A stretch of DNA of 64,000 nt from NCBI RefSeq assembly GCF_035918235.1, contig NZ_CP109485.1:5501001-5565000 (forward strand), written 5' to 3'. The notes beneath the pieces were generated by a model that had not been told where the DNA came from, made no database searches, and saw only the letters and a list, made by a program, of their open reading frames with translations. The translations under genes and the position numbers were made by a program. Source of the stretch: Streptomyces sp. NBC_01445 (GTDB lineage: Bacteria > Actinomycetota > Actinomycetes > Streptomycetales > Streptomycetaceae). Positions 45,681 through 54,542 of the stretch are shown here, piece after piece; positions within the stretch are counted from its first letter, which is position 1; every line of letters starts with the position of its first letter.

Positions 45681-46913
45681 TCAGGACCTGAGCTCACAAC
45701 CCGCAGCTTGGGACCCGAGCGCGGCCAGGGCTCGCCGGGCGACCTCGCGGCCGATCGGGAGCGAGGCCGTCGCCGCGGGGGACGGCGCGTTCAGCACATG
45801 CACCGTGCGCGGGGCCTCGCGGATCAGGAAGTCGTCGACCAGGGTCCCGTCCCGCAGGACCGCCTGCGCCCGGACGCCGGCGGGCGCGGGCACCAGGTCG
45901 TCCGCGGTCACCGCGGGCAGCAGCCTGCGCACCGCCGCCGTGAACGCGTCCCGGGACACCGAGCGGCGCAGCTCCCCGGCCCCGTACCGCCAGTGCCGGC
46001 GCGCTATCCGCCAGGAGCCGGGCCAGGCCAGCGTGGCGCCGAGCTCGCGCGGTCTGACCGTCGACCAGTCGTAGCCCTCGCGGGCCAGCGCGGGCACCGC
46101 GTTCGGACCGACGTGCACGCTCTTGTCGATGCCGCGCGTGAGATGGACGCCGAGGAAGGGGAACGCCGGGTCCGGCACCGGATAGACCAGGCCGCGCACG
46201 AGCTCGGGGCGGGCCAGCTCGAAGTACTCACCCCGGAAGGGGACGATCCGCATGCCGGGGTCGTCCCCCGCGAGCCGGGCGATCCGGTCGCAGTGCAGCC
46301 CCGCGCAGTTCACCAGGACGCGCCCCCGGACGACATCCCCGGCGGCCGTGCGCACCGCGACACCACGCTCCGCGCGGCGGTCGATCTGCATCACCTCAGC
46401 GCCGTACCGGATGTCCGCGCCCGAGGCCTCGGCGAGATGCCGGGCCACGGAGGCGTAGTCGGCGACACCCGTCGTGCCCACGTGGATCGCGGCGAGGCCG
46501 CGCACATACGGCTCGTACTCGCCGATCTGGGCGGGGCCGAGCTCCCGCACCGGAATCCCGTTCTCCCTGCCGCGCTGGACCAGGGCGTGCAGGCGGGGCA
46601 GCTCGTCGCGCTCGGTGGCCACGATCAGCTTGCCGGTGACCGCGTGCGCGACGCCGTACTCCTCGCAGAACTTGACCATCTCGGCCGCGCCCCGCACCGC
46701 GAAGCGGGCCTTGAGCGATCCGGGGCGGTAGTACACACCGCTGTGGATGACCCCGCTGTTACGCCCCGTCTGGTGTCTGGCGGGGCCGTGCTCCTTCTCC
46801 AGGACGGTCACACGGGTTCCCGGTACCGCGCGCGTGAGGGCGTACGCCGTCGACAGACCGACGATCCCGCCGCCGATCACCAGCACATCGCAGTCGTACC
46901 CGCTCGTCATCAC
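45681..46913 (-). CDS. lhgO: L-2-hydroxyglutarate oxidase (LhgO-type FAD oxidoreductase)
   Basis: A 410-residue flavoprotein of the DAO family. The FAD-binding motif VLVIGGGIVGLSTAY starts at residue 10. The signature GRNSGVIHSGVYYRPGS is typical of LhgO, and RGEYFELA and a VHVGPNAVPAL segment follow. The enzyme oxidises L-2-hydroxyglutarate to 2-oxoglutarate and passes electrons to quinone or oxygen, as a metabolite-repair step. The GTG at 46913 directly precedes an ATG, so either may be used; GGGAGGTGAG lies upstream. A GAGCTCAGG-A-CCTGAGCTC palindrome (45677-45695) overlaps its stop codon and may help termination. Confidence 0.93.
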   Translation of the reverse strand: MMTSGYDCDVLVIGGGIVGLSTAYALTRAVPGTRVTVLEKEHGPARHQTGRNSGVIHSGVYYRPGSLKARFAVRGAAEMVKFCEEYGVAHAVTGKLIVATERDELPRLHALVQRGRENGIPVRELGPAQIGEYEPYVRGLAAIHVGTTGVADYASVARHLAEASGADIRYGAEVMQIDRRAERGVAVRTAAGDVVRGRVLVNCAGLHCDRIARLAGDDPGMRIVPFRGEYFELARPELVRGLVYPVPDPAFPFLGVHLTRGIDKSVHVGPNAVPALAREGYDWSTVRPRELGATLAWPGSWRIARRHWRYGAGELRRSVSRDAFTAAVRRLLPAVTADDLVPAPAGVRAQAVLRDGTLVDDFLIREAPRTVHVLNAPSPAATASLPIGREVARRALAALGSQAAGCELRS

Positions 46914-47014
46914 CGTGCCTCACCTCCCGACCCCGATACTGCACTGCGCCACTGACAACGCGTTCAAACCCGGGCGGTAGCCGTTCGGCTGGACCGGTTC
47001 TTCACACCTCTGCC

Positions 47015-48442
47015 CTACGCCGGCGCCATCAGGAGCGGCCTCGCCCTCTCCCGCAGCTCCACCACGCGCGGCTCGTCCCCGTACGGCTCGAGGCGGTGCA
47101 GCAGATCCTTCACGTACTCGGTGGTCCGGGCCGACGAGATCCGCCCCGCCACCTCCAGCGCGCGCGTGCCCTGCTCGCACGCCGCGTCCAGGTTCCCCGA
47201 CTCCAGCTCGGCGACCGCCGACACCACGAGGCGTAACCCGTGCGAGCGCACGAACTCCTCCGTGGGCTTCGACAGGGCCTGCTCCGTGAAGCGCCGCACC
47301 TGGCGGGGTGCCTTCAGGTCGCGGTAGCACTCGGCGGCGTCGGCGGCGAGGCGGTCGTACGAGTAGAAGCCGAGCCACGACGGGTCGTGGTCCCCGTCGC
47401 GCGCCCGCTCCAGCCAGCCCTCCGCGGCCCGCAGCGCGGCACCCGCGGCGTGCGCGTCACCGGCGCGCGCGTGTGCGCGTGCCTCCACGAGCCGGAAGAA
47501 GCTCATCGTCCGGGCGGTGGCGAGCCCGCGATTGCGCTCCAGGGCGGCCTGCGCCAGATCCACCCCTTCGTCGCCGAACCCGCGGTACGTCGCCTGGAGC
47601 GACATCGACGCCAGCACGTAGCCCCCCAGGGGCACGTCCGCCGCCGCGCGCGCGAGCCGCAGCGCCTGGATGTAGTAGCGCTGCGCCGCCTCCTGCTGGC
47701 CCGTGTCGAACGCCATCCACCCGGCCAGGCGCGTCAGTTCGGCGCTCGCCCCGAACAGGGCGCGCCCCACGTCGTCCGAGTACGCGCCGAGCAGCAGCGG
47801 GGCCGCCTCGACGCGCAGGCACTCGGGGACCATCGACGAACGCCAGTCGCCGCCCCCGTACTTGGAGTCCCAGCGCCGCGCGTCCTCGGCCGCCTCGCGC
47901 AGTTTCCGGACGTCACTGTGGCCGACCTTCTGAGGCGTGTTGTCCCCGCCGCTCTCCAGCGGCTGGGCGTCGCGTGCGACCGACGAGTCGGCCGGCGTTA
48001 TCAGCCATCTCGACGCGGGCGTCGCGTACGCGCTCACCGCGAACGATCCGGCCAGCGACTGCCAGATGCCGCCGCCCGTGCGGCGGCCCGCGAGGTCGAG
48101 GCGGTACAGCTCCGTCGCCGACTTCACCGCCGCCCCCACGTCGCGCGGGAAGGCGAGGCCCACTTCGGGCGCGGGATCCGCGTCCGCCAGGCCGATCTCG
48201 TGCAGCGGCACGGGCCGGCCCAGCTTCTGGCCGATGGCGGCGGCGATGAGGTGCGGCGCAGCGCCCTGCGGCACCATGCCCTTGGAGACCCAGCGAGCCA
48301 CCGAGGTCTTGTCGTAGCGAAGCGTCAGACCGCGTTGCGCGCCAAGGTCGTTGACCCGCCGCGCCAGGCCTGCGTTGCTGATTCCCGCGAGGGCGAGAAC
48401 GGTGCCGAGTTTCTCGTTCGGCCCGCGTTGCTCCCTGGACAT
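47015..48442 (-). CDS. NsdA-like sporulation-associated TPR regulator with a TTA codon
   Basis: About 475 residues from the ATG at 48442 ([20 protein letters not shown]). An N-terminal HTH-like domain ([17 protein letters not shown]...[19 protein letters not shown]) is followed by about 300 residues of TPR-like helical repeats. This layout matches the NsdA/sporulation-associated family that affects differentiation and antibiotic production in Streptomyces. Codon 403 is TTA (47236-47234, the leucine in SHGLRL). It is the only in-frame TTA I found in the window, so translation should depend on the rare bldA tRNA. It probably acts in the cytoplasm as a signalling regulator. Confidence 0.88.
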   Translation of the reverse strand: MSREQRGPNEKLGTVLALAGISNAGLARRVNDLGAQRGLTLRYDKTSVARWVSKGMVPQGAAPHLIAAAIGQKLGRPVPLHEIGLADADPAPEVGLAFPRDVGAAVKSATELYRLDLAGRRTGGGIWQSLAGSFAVSAYATPASRWLITPADSSVARDAQPLESGGDNTPQKVGHSDVRKLREAAEDARRWDSKYGGGDWRSSMVPECLRVEAAPLLLGAYSDDVGRALFGASAELTRLAGWMAFDTGQQEAAQRYYIQALRLARAAADVPLGGYVLASMSLQATYRGFGDEGVDLAQAALERNRGLATARTMSFFRLVEARAHARAGDAHAAGAALRAAEGWLERARDGDHDPSWLGFYSYDRLAADAAECYRDLKAPRQVRRFTEQALSKPTEEFVRSHGLRLVVSAVAELESGNLDAACEQGTRALEVAGRISSARTTEYVKDLLHRLEPYGDEPRVVELRERARPLLMAPA

Positions 48443-49056
48443 GCGCCACCCCTCGACACAGCCGGCTGCCGCGGTGGCATAACCGCGCGGCATTCGTACA
48501 CCCAGCGTAGTTCGCCGGATCCCAAGCGTTAAGGGGCATAGTTCCGGATGGCGGGAATATTGTCCGTACGGGAGTACGTGCCCGGGGCGCCGCCGTCACG
48601 GTGTGCTCCGCCCGTGTGGCCGTGCGCCTGTGCGTGCGCTCTTCTGCGGTCATGGGGGGAGGGCTTCCATGGATGGTGCGTGGGTCGGCCCGCTGTACTG
48701 GATCCAGCGGGCTGGGGGACACCGCCGCCTTCATCCCCGCGGGCGGCGGACCGGTCCGGGAGGTGCAGGGCGCCTCCCGGACCGTGCGTTGCGCGCCGTG
48801 GCCGATGTGGTGTGCACAGGTCTGGCCATCCACGGCCGATTTGGCCGAAAAACGATGGTGCCGTACGGCGTCACCGATGCCCCCGAGCGGTCTCTGGGGG
48901 GTTCAACTGCCGCTCAAAAGGGGCGCATTCGGTGGCGCACGTGCCGCCCGGTCGCCTCTCTCGTAGGCCTCCTTCGTGGCAGCATGGGGACTCTGTTCCT
49001 GTGATTTCCTCTGATTCCTTCTGACGAGGTTCTGTCCACAACCTGTGGAGGCGGCG
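48443..49056. other. 614-bp divergent intergenic region
   Basis: This gap lies between the divergent TPR-regulator and asparagine-synthetase-like genes. A GCCCGCTG...CAGCGGGC hairpin lies at about 48689-48713. A plus-strand ORF (48669-49004, 111 codons) begins after a fair GGGGGAGGG ribosome-binding site, but it shows mixed codon use and no recognisable motif. I do not call it a gene. Confidence 0.45.
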
Positions 49057-51162
49057 ATGCGGTGGTTGGTGGGGTGGAGCAGTACCGCCGCCGGGCCCGT
49101 GCGGTTCGGGTCCGCGGGCTCGACCGGACCTGACGGGGAGACCGTCCATCCCGTGGGTTCGCAGCTCCTGTGGGGTGACCCCGATCCGCTGTGGGCGGTC
49201 GGCGACTGGCGTCCGGACGAGGTCAGGATCGTCAGCGCCGACGAGCAGACCCGTATCGCCGTACTCGGCACCTGCGGCGCCACCGACGAGCAGCTGCGGG
49301 TCGGCCTGTTCGCCGCGCGCGGCGGGGCCCTGCGCCACCTCACCGCCTGGTCCGGCAGCTACACCGCGGTCGTCCAGGTCGGCCGGCGCCTCATGGTCGC
49401 CGGTGATCTCGCGGGCGCACGGCCCGTGTTCTACACGCCCTGGGCCGGCGGCACCGCGTACGCGACGGCCGCCCTGCCGCTCGCCGACCTGATCGAGGCC
49501 CACCTCGACATCGGCCATCTCGCGGCCCTGCTCGCCGCCCCCGACGTGCCCGAAGCCCTGCACGACTCGACGCCGTACCAGGGCGTACACCGCATCCCGC
49601 CGGGCCACGCGCTGATCCTGCGCGCCGGTGCCCGCGAGATCGCCGGCTACGAACCGGTCGCGTCGCTCGCCGTCGCCGCGCCCTCCGCGGACCCCACCGG
49701 CGCGGTGGACGCCCTGCGCGACGCGCTCGTCGAGGCCGTACGCGCCCGGCTCGCCGCGCCCCGGCACGTCCCCGGCGCCGACATCGACCCGGGACCCGTC
49801 CCCGGCATGGGCCCCGCCGAGCGGCGCGCGGCCCGCGGCATGCCCGTGCCCGGCATCGGCGCCGACCTCTCCGGAGGACCCGCGTCCGGAACTCTCGCGC
49901 TGCTCGCGGCGGGACTGCCCGGGCTGCCCGGCACGGTCCTCGGCCACGGCACGGGCGCGGGCGAACGCCTCCTCGCCGTCACCTTCAACGACCTGTCCGC
50001 GGGCGCCGAAGGACGCGAGGCCGAACTCCAGCGCGCGGGCGCCATCGCCGCGAACCCCCGGCTGCACCACGTCGTCGTCACCGCAGGCGAAGAGGCGCTC
50101 CCTTACGCCGAGTTGGACGGCCCCCTCACCGACGAGCCCGGCCCCTCCCTGATCACCGCCGCCCGCCACCGCACGCGCCTTCTCTCCGGGAGCGCCGACC
50201 ACTTCACGGGCTACGGCGCCCGCCAGGTCCTCGACGCGCACCCGGCCCGCCTTGCCGACCTCCTCATGGACCGGCGCCGGCGCCACATGGTCAAGCCGGT
50301 CGCCGCGCTCGCCAAGGCGGACGGCGGTTCCGTGCTGGTGCCCGCGCGCGTGTACGGCGCGGCGCGCAAGCTGGCCCGCACGCCGTACAAGGCGGGCATC
50401 GCAAGCCTCGCGGAGCGGCTGCTGCAGCGGAATTTCGAGGACCCGGGCGGTGAAGCGGGCGCCGTCGGCGCATCGCTCGCGGCCCTCGCCTGGGCGAGAC
50501 CGGGGCCCGCCGCGCGCTGGCTGACGGGCGAGGCCCTCGCTGAAGTATCGGTTCGCCTCCAGGACGGCGCGACGCGTCCGGGGCCAGGACCGGGGCAGCG
50601 GCCCGGCGCGTTCCGGGCCCGCGCCGCTCTCGCCCGTCACGCGGCGGACCTGCGCGTCCTCGAACAGGCCGCCGAGGTCCGCTTCCAGCGCCTGCACGCC
50701 CCCTTCCTCGACAACCAGGTCGTACGCGCCTCCCGCGCCCTCCCCGAGGCGCTCCGCGTCCGGCCCGGCGCCCGCGCCGACATCCTGCGCACCGTCCTCG
50801 AAGGCGCCGGCGTCAGCGAACTCCCCGCCGGCTGGGGCGCCCCCTCGCACGCGTCATCCGCCGCGGCGGCCCGCACCGGCCTGCGCGTCCGTGCCGACCA
50901 CCTCATCCAGCTCTTCGACACCCCGCTCCTCGCCCAGACCGGCCTGATCGAGGCCCGCGTCGTCCGGAAGGCCCTGCGCGCGGCGGCCGACGGCGAGCCC
51001 CTGCCGCTGGACGGCCTCGCCGACCTCGTCTCCCTCGAACTCTGGCTGCGCCGCCTGCTCGCCCGCCGCGGCACCTGCTGGACCGGCACCCCGGCCCGCC
51101 AGCGCGCCGTCCCCACCGGGAGCGTCGCACCGCAGCGGGGCGCACTGGGAGCCGGGCGCTGA
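49057..51162 (+). CDS. Asparagine-synthetase-like protein with eroded active sites
   Basis: About 701 residues from the ATG at 49057 with GGAGG correctly spaced; an in-frame GTG lies 12 bases earlier. The overall layout is that of class B asparagine synthetase. The N-terminal glutaminase-like domain lacks the nucleophilic Cys2 (MRWLVGWSS). The synthetase pyrophosphate loop, usually SGGxDS, reads LSGGPASG. The position of the GDGxDELFGGY loop reads SGSADHFTGYG. Both activities are thus altered or lost. Related stand-alone proteins close lasso peptides or beta-lactams, but no precursor or protease gene is nearby. It is followed by an AfsR-like regulator 80 bp later on the same strand. Its function is unknown. 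Confidence 0.75.
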   Translation: MRWLVGWSSTAAGPVRFGSAGSTGPDGETVHPVGSQLLWGDPDPLWAVGDWRPDEVRIVSADEQTRIAVLGTCGATDEQLRVGLFAARGGALRHLTAWSGSYTAVVQVGRRLMVAGDLAGARPVFYTPWAGGTAYATAALPLADLIEAHLDIGHLAALLAAPDVPEALHDSTPYQGVHRIPPGHALILRAGAREIAGYEPVASLAVAAPSADPTGAVDALRDALVEAVRARLAAPRHVPGADIDPGPVPGMGPAERRAARGMPVPGIGADLSGGPASGTLALLAAGLPGLPGTVLGHGTGAGERLLAVTFNDLSAGAEGREAELQRAGAIAANPRLHHVVVTAGEEALPYAELDGPLTDEPGPSLITAARHRTRLLSGSADHFTGYGARQVLDAHPARLADLLMDRRRRHMVKPVAALAKADGGSVLVPARVYGAARKLARTPYKAGIASLAERLLQRNFEDPGGEAGAVGASLAALAWARPGPAARWLTGEALAEVSVRLQDGATRPGPGPGQRPGAFRARAALARHAADLRVLEQAAEVRFQRLHAPFLDNQVVRASRALPEALRVRPGARADILRTVLEGAGVSELPAGWGAPSHASSAAAARTGLRVRADHLIQLFDTPLLAQTGLIEARVVRKALRAAADGEPLPLDGLADLVSLELWLRRLLARRGTCWTGTPARQRAVPTGSVAPQRGALGAGR

Positions 51163-51242
51163 AGCACTGCGCCCGTGGTGTCCTCAGCACCCCGAACCGG
51201 AATCCGCGCGACTGAGCCCGTCCCGACCGTGAGAATGGACCC

Positions 51243-54200
51243 GTGCGGTACCGAATCCTGGGCGTCACCGAGGCGTACGACGATCAAGGCACACCCCTGC
51301 CCGTGGGCGGACAGCGCCTGCGCGCCCTGCTCACGTCGCTCGCGCTGCAAGCCGGCCGCACCGCCCCCGCGGACGCGCTCATCGACGACGTATGGGCCGA
51401 CGAGCCACCCGCCGACGCGACCGCCGCCCTCCAGGCCCTCGTCGGCCGACTGCGCCGTGTCCTCGGCAAAGACGCCGTCACTTCGGAGGCGGGCGGCGGC
51501 TATCGCCTCGCCGCCCGCCCCGACGACGTGGACCTGTACGTCTTCGAGCGCCTCGCCCGTGAGGGCACGGCCGCCCTCACGGCGCACGACCCGGCGACCG
51601 CGTCCCGCGCCCTGCGCGACGCGCTCGCCCTGTGGCGCGGACCCGCACTCGCCGACCTCGCCGACCGCACCGCCGCGACCCGCCCCGAGGCCCAGCGCCT
51701 CGAAGCGGCACGCGCGCGCGTGGCGGCCGATCTGCAGCTCGGCCGCGCCGCGGACGTCGTACCGGAGCTGACCGAACTCACCCGCGCCCACCCGTACGAC
51801 GAGCCGCTGCACGCCCTCCTCATCCGCGCCCTGCGCGACGCGGGCCGCGGTGCCGACGCACTCGCCGCCTACGAGACGGCCCGCCACACCCTCGCCGACG
51901 GCCTCGGCGCGGACCCCGGACCCGAACTGGCCGCCCTGTACGCCGACTTGCTCGACCCCGCCCGCGTCCACGCCGGAGAGTCCGGCCGCCCGGCGCCGCC
52001 CCGGCAGTCGCAGCGCGCCGGCAATCTGAGGCCACGCCTCAACTCGTTCGTCGGCCGGGAACCCGAACTCGACGCCATCCGTTCAGACTTGCGAGCGGCC
52101 CGCCTCGTCACCCTTACCGGACCGGGCGGCTCCGGCAAGACCCGCCTCGCCGAGGAAGCCGCCGCCGAGCACCCCCGTGCCTGGCTCGCCGAGCTCGCCC
52201 CGCTCGACCAGCCCGAGGCCGTGGCGGGCGCCGTCGTCAGCGCCCTCGGCCTGCGCGAGACGGTCCTGATGACCAGCGAGCACACTGCGCCGCAGGACGA
52301 CCCCGTGGCGCTGCTCGTCGAGCACTGCGCCCAGCGCAGCCTGCTCCTGATCCTTGACAACTGCGAACACGTCATCGGCGCCGCGGCCGAGCTCGCCGAG
52401 ACCCTCCTCACCCACTGCCCCGGCCTCACGGTCCTCGCCACCAGCCGCGAACCCCTGGGCGTGCCCGGCGAGTCCGTGCGCCCCGTCGAACCCCTGCCGC
52501 CCGACCCCGCGCACCGCCTGTTCGACGAGCGCGCCCGCGCCGTGCGCCCCGACTTCGACGTCACCGGCGACCCCGAGGCCGTGGCCGAGATCTGCCGCCG
52601 CCTCGACGGCCTGCCGCTCGCCATCGAACTGGCCGCCGCCCGCCTCAGACTCCTCACCCCCCGCCAGATCGCGGACCGTCTCGACGACCGCTTCCGCCTG
52701 CTGACCAGCGGCAGCCGCACCGTACTGCCCCGCCAGCAGACCCTGCGCGCGGTCGTCGACTGGTCCTGGGACCTCCTCGACGAGCAGGAGCGCACGGTCC
52801 TGCGCGAGGCGTCCGTCTTCGCCGGCGGCTGGGACCTGGAGGCCGCGGAGGCCGTCTGCACCGGCCCCGCATCCGACCTGATCGGCGCGCTCGTCGACAA
52901 GTCCCTCCTGGTGGCCACCCCGGGCCACGGCAGCATGCGGTACCGGATGCTGGAGACGATCCACGAGTACGCGACCGAACGCGCCGCCGAGACACCGCTG
53001 CTGCGCACCGAGGCCGAGCGGCGCCACGTCGCCTGCTTCCGAGCCCTCGTCGAGAAGGCCGACCCGCTCCTGCGCTCCGCCGAGCAACTCCCCTGGATCG
53101 AGCGCCTGGAGACGGAGCTCGACAACATCCGCGCCGCCCTGCACCGCTCCACGGTCACCGGCGACACCGAGTCCGCGGTCGAACTCGCCCTCTCCACCGG
53201 CTGGTTCTGGTGGCTGCGCAACTACCGCAGGGAGGGCGCCGAATGGGTCGGCCACATCCTGGAGGAGCTGCTCCCGACGCCCCGCCCGGAGCGTCCGGCC
53301 CCCTCCGAATGCCGGGGCCCCCGGTCCGACGGGCGGACGTTCCCCGCTGCGGGCGACCTGGCGGACGAGGACGACCCGCTGTACTGGCCTCTCATGGAGC
53401 TGCGCCTCCTGCACATCTTCTTCGTGGCCCAGTCCGAACCCGAGAGCGCCCTGCGCGGGGAGGCCGACCGTGAGTACCTCGTGCGGGTGCGCGACGCCTT
53501 CGCGCGGCCCGGGCCCACGGGGGCCCGCTTCCCCGGCATCATCTGGCCGTTCACCGTGCACTTCCTGGACAACCCGGAAGACGTCAGGGCCGCCCTCGAC
53601 CAGGCCATCGCCAACTGCCGGGTGTACGGCGGCGAGTGGGAGGTCGGCGTCACCCTGATGTTCCGTACGCACACCGCCGTCGACGGGCCGGGCAACCTCA
53701 CGGGCGTCGACGACGACGTCGCCGAGCTGCGGACCATCAGCCGCCGCGTCGGGGACCGGTGGATGCGGGCCCAGGTGTGCAGCGCGGCCGGTGAGGCGGC
53801 CATCGCGCGCAGCCGGTTCGACGAGGCGAAGGGCGAGTTCGAGGAGGCGCTGCGCCTCGCCTACGAGGTGGCCGCCTATGCGGAGGCACCGTTCCTCATC
53901 GCCCGGCTCGGAGAGATCGCCTACCGCTCCGGTGAACCCGAAGCGGCCCGCAAGCTCCTGGCCGAGGCGAGCGGGGAGGCCGACCGGTACGGGGTGCCGG
54001 ACCCGCATGCATACGTGCACCTCCTGAACGCGCTGATGGCGGTGGAGGACGGCGAGGTGGCACGGGCCCGCGCGCTGTGCGACGAGGCGGCCAGGGAGTC
54101 GTCGCGCGGTACGCCGCCTCCGCAGTTCACGGCGGCCGTCGGGGGTGTCGACGCGCGGATCACCGCGGCCGAGTCGGGGCCCGCGCGCGGCCTCTCGGTC

Positions 54201-54518
54201 CTCACCGACGCCCTGCGGTACGCGGTCGAGACCCGTTGCGCGGAGATCGTCAACGCGGGCCTCGCGGGCCGCGGAGCACTGTTCCTGGCCCAGCTGGGCG
54301 ACACGGAGGGCGCGGTACGGCTGGTGGCCGCGTCCGACGGCTGGCTCGGCGGCGCCGAGCGCCCGCTGCCCGAACGCGCCGAGATCGAGGCGATGGAGGC
54401 GGAGGCGGTCGCCGCACTGGGCGCCGACAGGTACGCCGAAGCGCGCGCCGCGGGGGCGGGACACACGGCGGCCGAGGCGGTCACTCACCTGACGGAACAC
54501 GTCCGCCGCTTCAACTAG
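51243..54518 (+). CDS. AfsR/SARP-type regulator with NB-ARC ATPase and TPR domains
   Basis: A 1091-residue transcription factor. Residues 1-95 form an OmpR-like winged helix and about 95-250 the bacterial transcriptional activation domain (BTAD). About residue 290-300 is the P-loop LTGPGGSGKTR, and a Walker-B-like LLLILDNCEH follows. NB-ARC motifs (TSREPLG, GLPLAIELAAARL) precede about 450 residues of TPR repeats. This is the large SARP architecture of AfsR-like regulators controlling secondary metabolism and development. The GTG lacks a Shine-Dalgarno and follows a GAGAAT element closely, so it may be leaderless. No biosynthetic cluster is adjacent, which suggests a global role. Confidence 0.92.
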   Translation: MRYRILGVTEAYDDQGTPLPVGGQRLRALLTSLALQAGRTAPADALIDDVWADEPPADATAALQALVGRLRRVLGKDAVTSEAGGGYRLAARPDDVDLYVFERLAREGTAALTAHDPATASRALRDALALWRGPALADLADRTAATRPEAQRLEAARARVAADLQLGRAADVVPELTELTRAHPYDEPLHALLIRALRDAGRGADALAAYETARHTLADGLGADPGPELAALYADLLDPARVHAGESGRPAPPRQSQRAGNLRPRLNSFVGREPELDAIRSDLRAARLVTLTGPGGSGKTRLAEEAAAEHPRAWLAELAPLDQPEAVAGAVVSALGLRETVLMTSEHTAPQDDPVALLVEHCAQRSLLLILDNCEHVIGAAAELAETLLTHCPGLTVLATSREPLGVPGESVRPVEPLPPDPAHRLFDERARAVRPDFDVTGDPEAVAEICRRLDGLPLAIELAAARLRLLTPRQIADRLDDRFRLLTSGSRTVLPRQQTLRAVVDWSWDLLDEQERTVLREASVFAGGWDLEAAEAVCTGPASDLIGALVDKSLLVATPGHGSMRYRMLETIHEYATERAAETPLLRTEAERRHVACFRALVEKADPLLRSAEQLPWIERLETELDNIRAALHRSTVTGDTESAVELALSTGWFWWLRNYRREGAEWVGHILEELLPTPRPERPAPSECRGPRSDGRTFPAAGDLADEDDPLYWPLMELRLLHIFFVAQSEPESALRGEADREYLVRVRDAFARPGPTGARFPGIIWPFTVHFLDNPEDVRAALDQAIANCRVYGGEWEVGVTLMFRTHTAVDGPGNLTGVDDDVAELRTISRRVGDRWMRAQVCSAAGEAAIARSRFDEAKGEFEEALRLAYEVAAYAEAPFLIARLGEIAYRSGEPEAARKLLAEASGEADRYGVPDPHAYVHLLNALMAVEDGEVARARALCDEAARESSRGTPPPQFTAAVGGVDARITAAESGPARGLSVLTDALRYAVETRCAEIVNAGLAGRGALFLAQLGDTEGAVRLVAASDGWLGGAERPLPERAEIEAMEAEAVAALGADRYAEARAAGAGHTAAEAVTHLTEHVRRFN

Positions 54519-54542
54519 GACCGCTCACGCCTCAGCCGGGGC

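Noticed and set aside
48669..49004. 111-codon plus-strand ORF (starting MDGAWVGPLYWIQRAGG) with a fair ribosome-binding site in the gap before the AsnB-like gene
   Set aside because: Codon use is mixed, no motif or signal is recognisable, and it covers a likely promoter region. It remains possible but unsupported.
49057..51162. Lasso-peptide cluster, because the AsnB-like protein resembles lasso cyclases
   Set aside because: There is no precursor peptide, B-type protease or RRE protein nearby, and the adenylation loop is degenerate.
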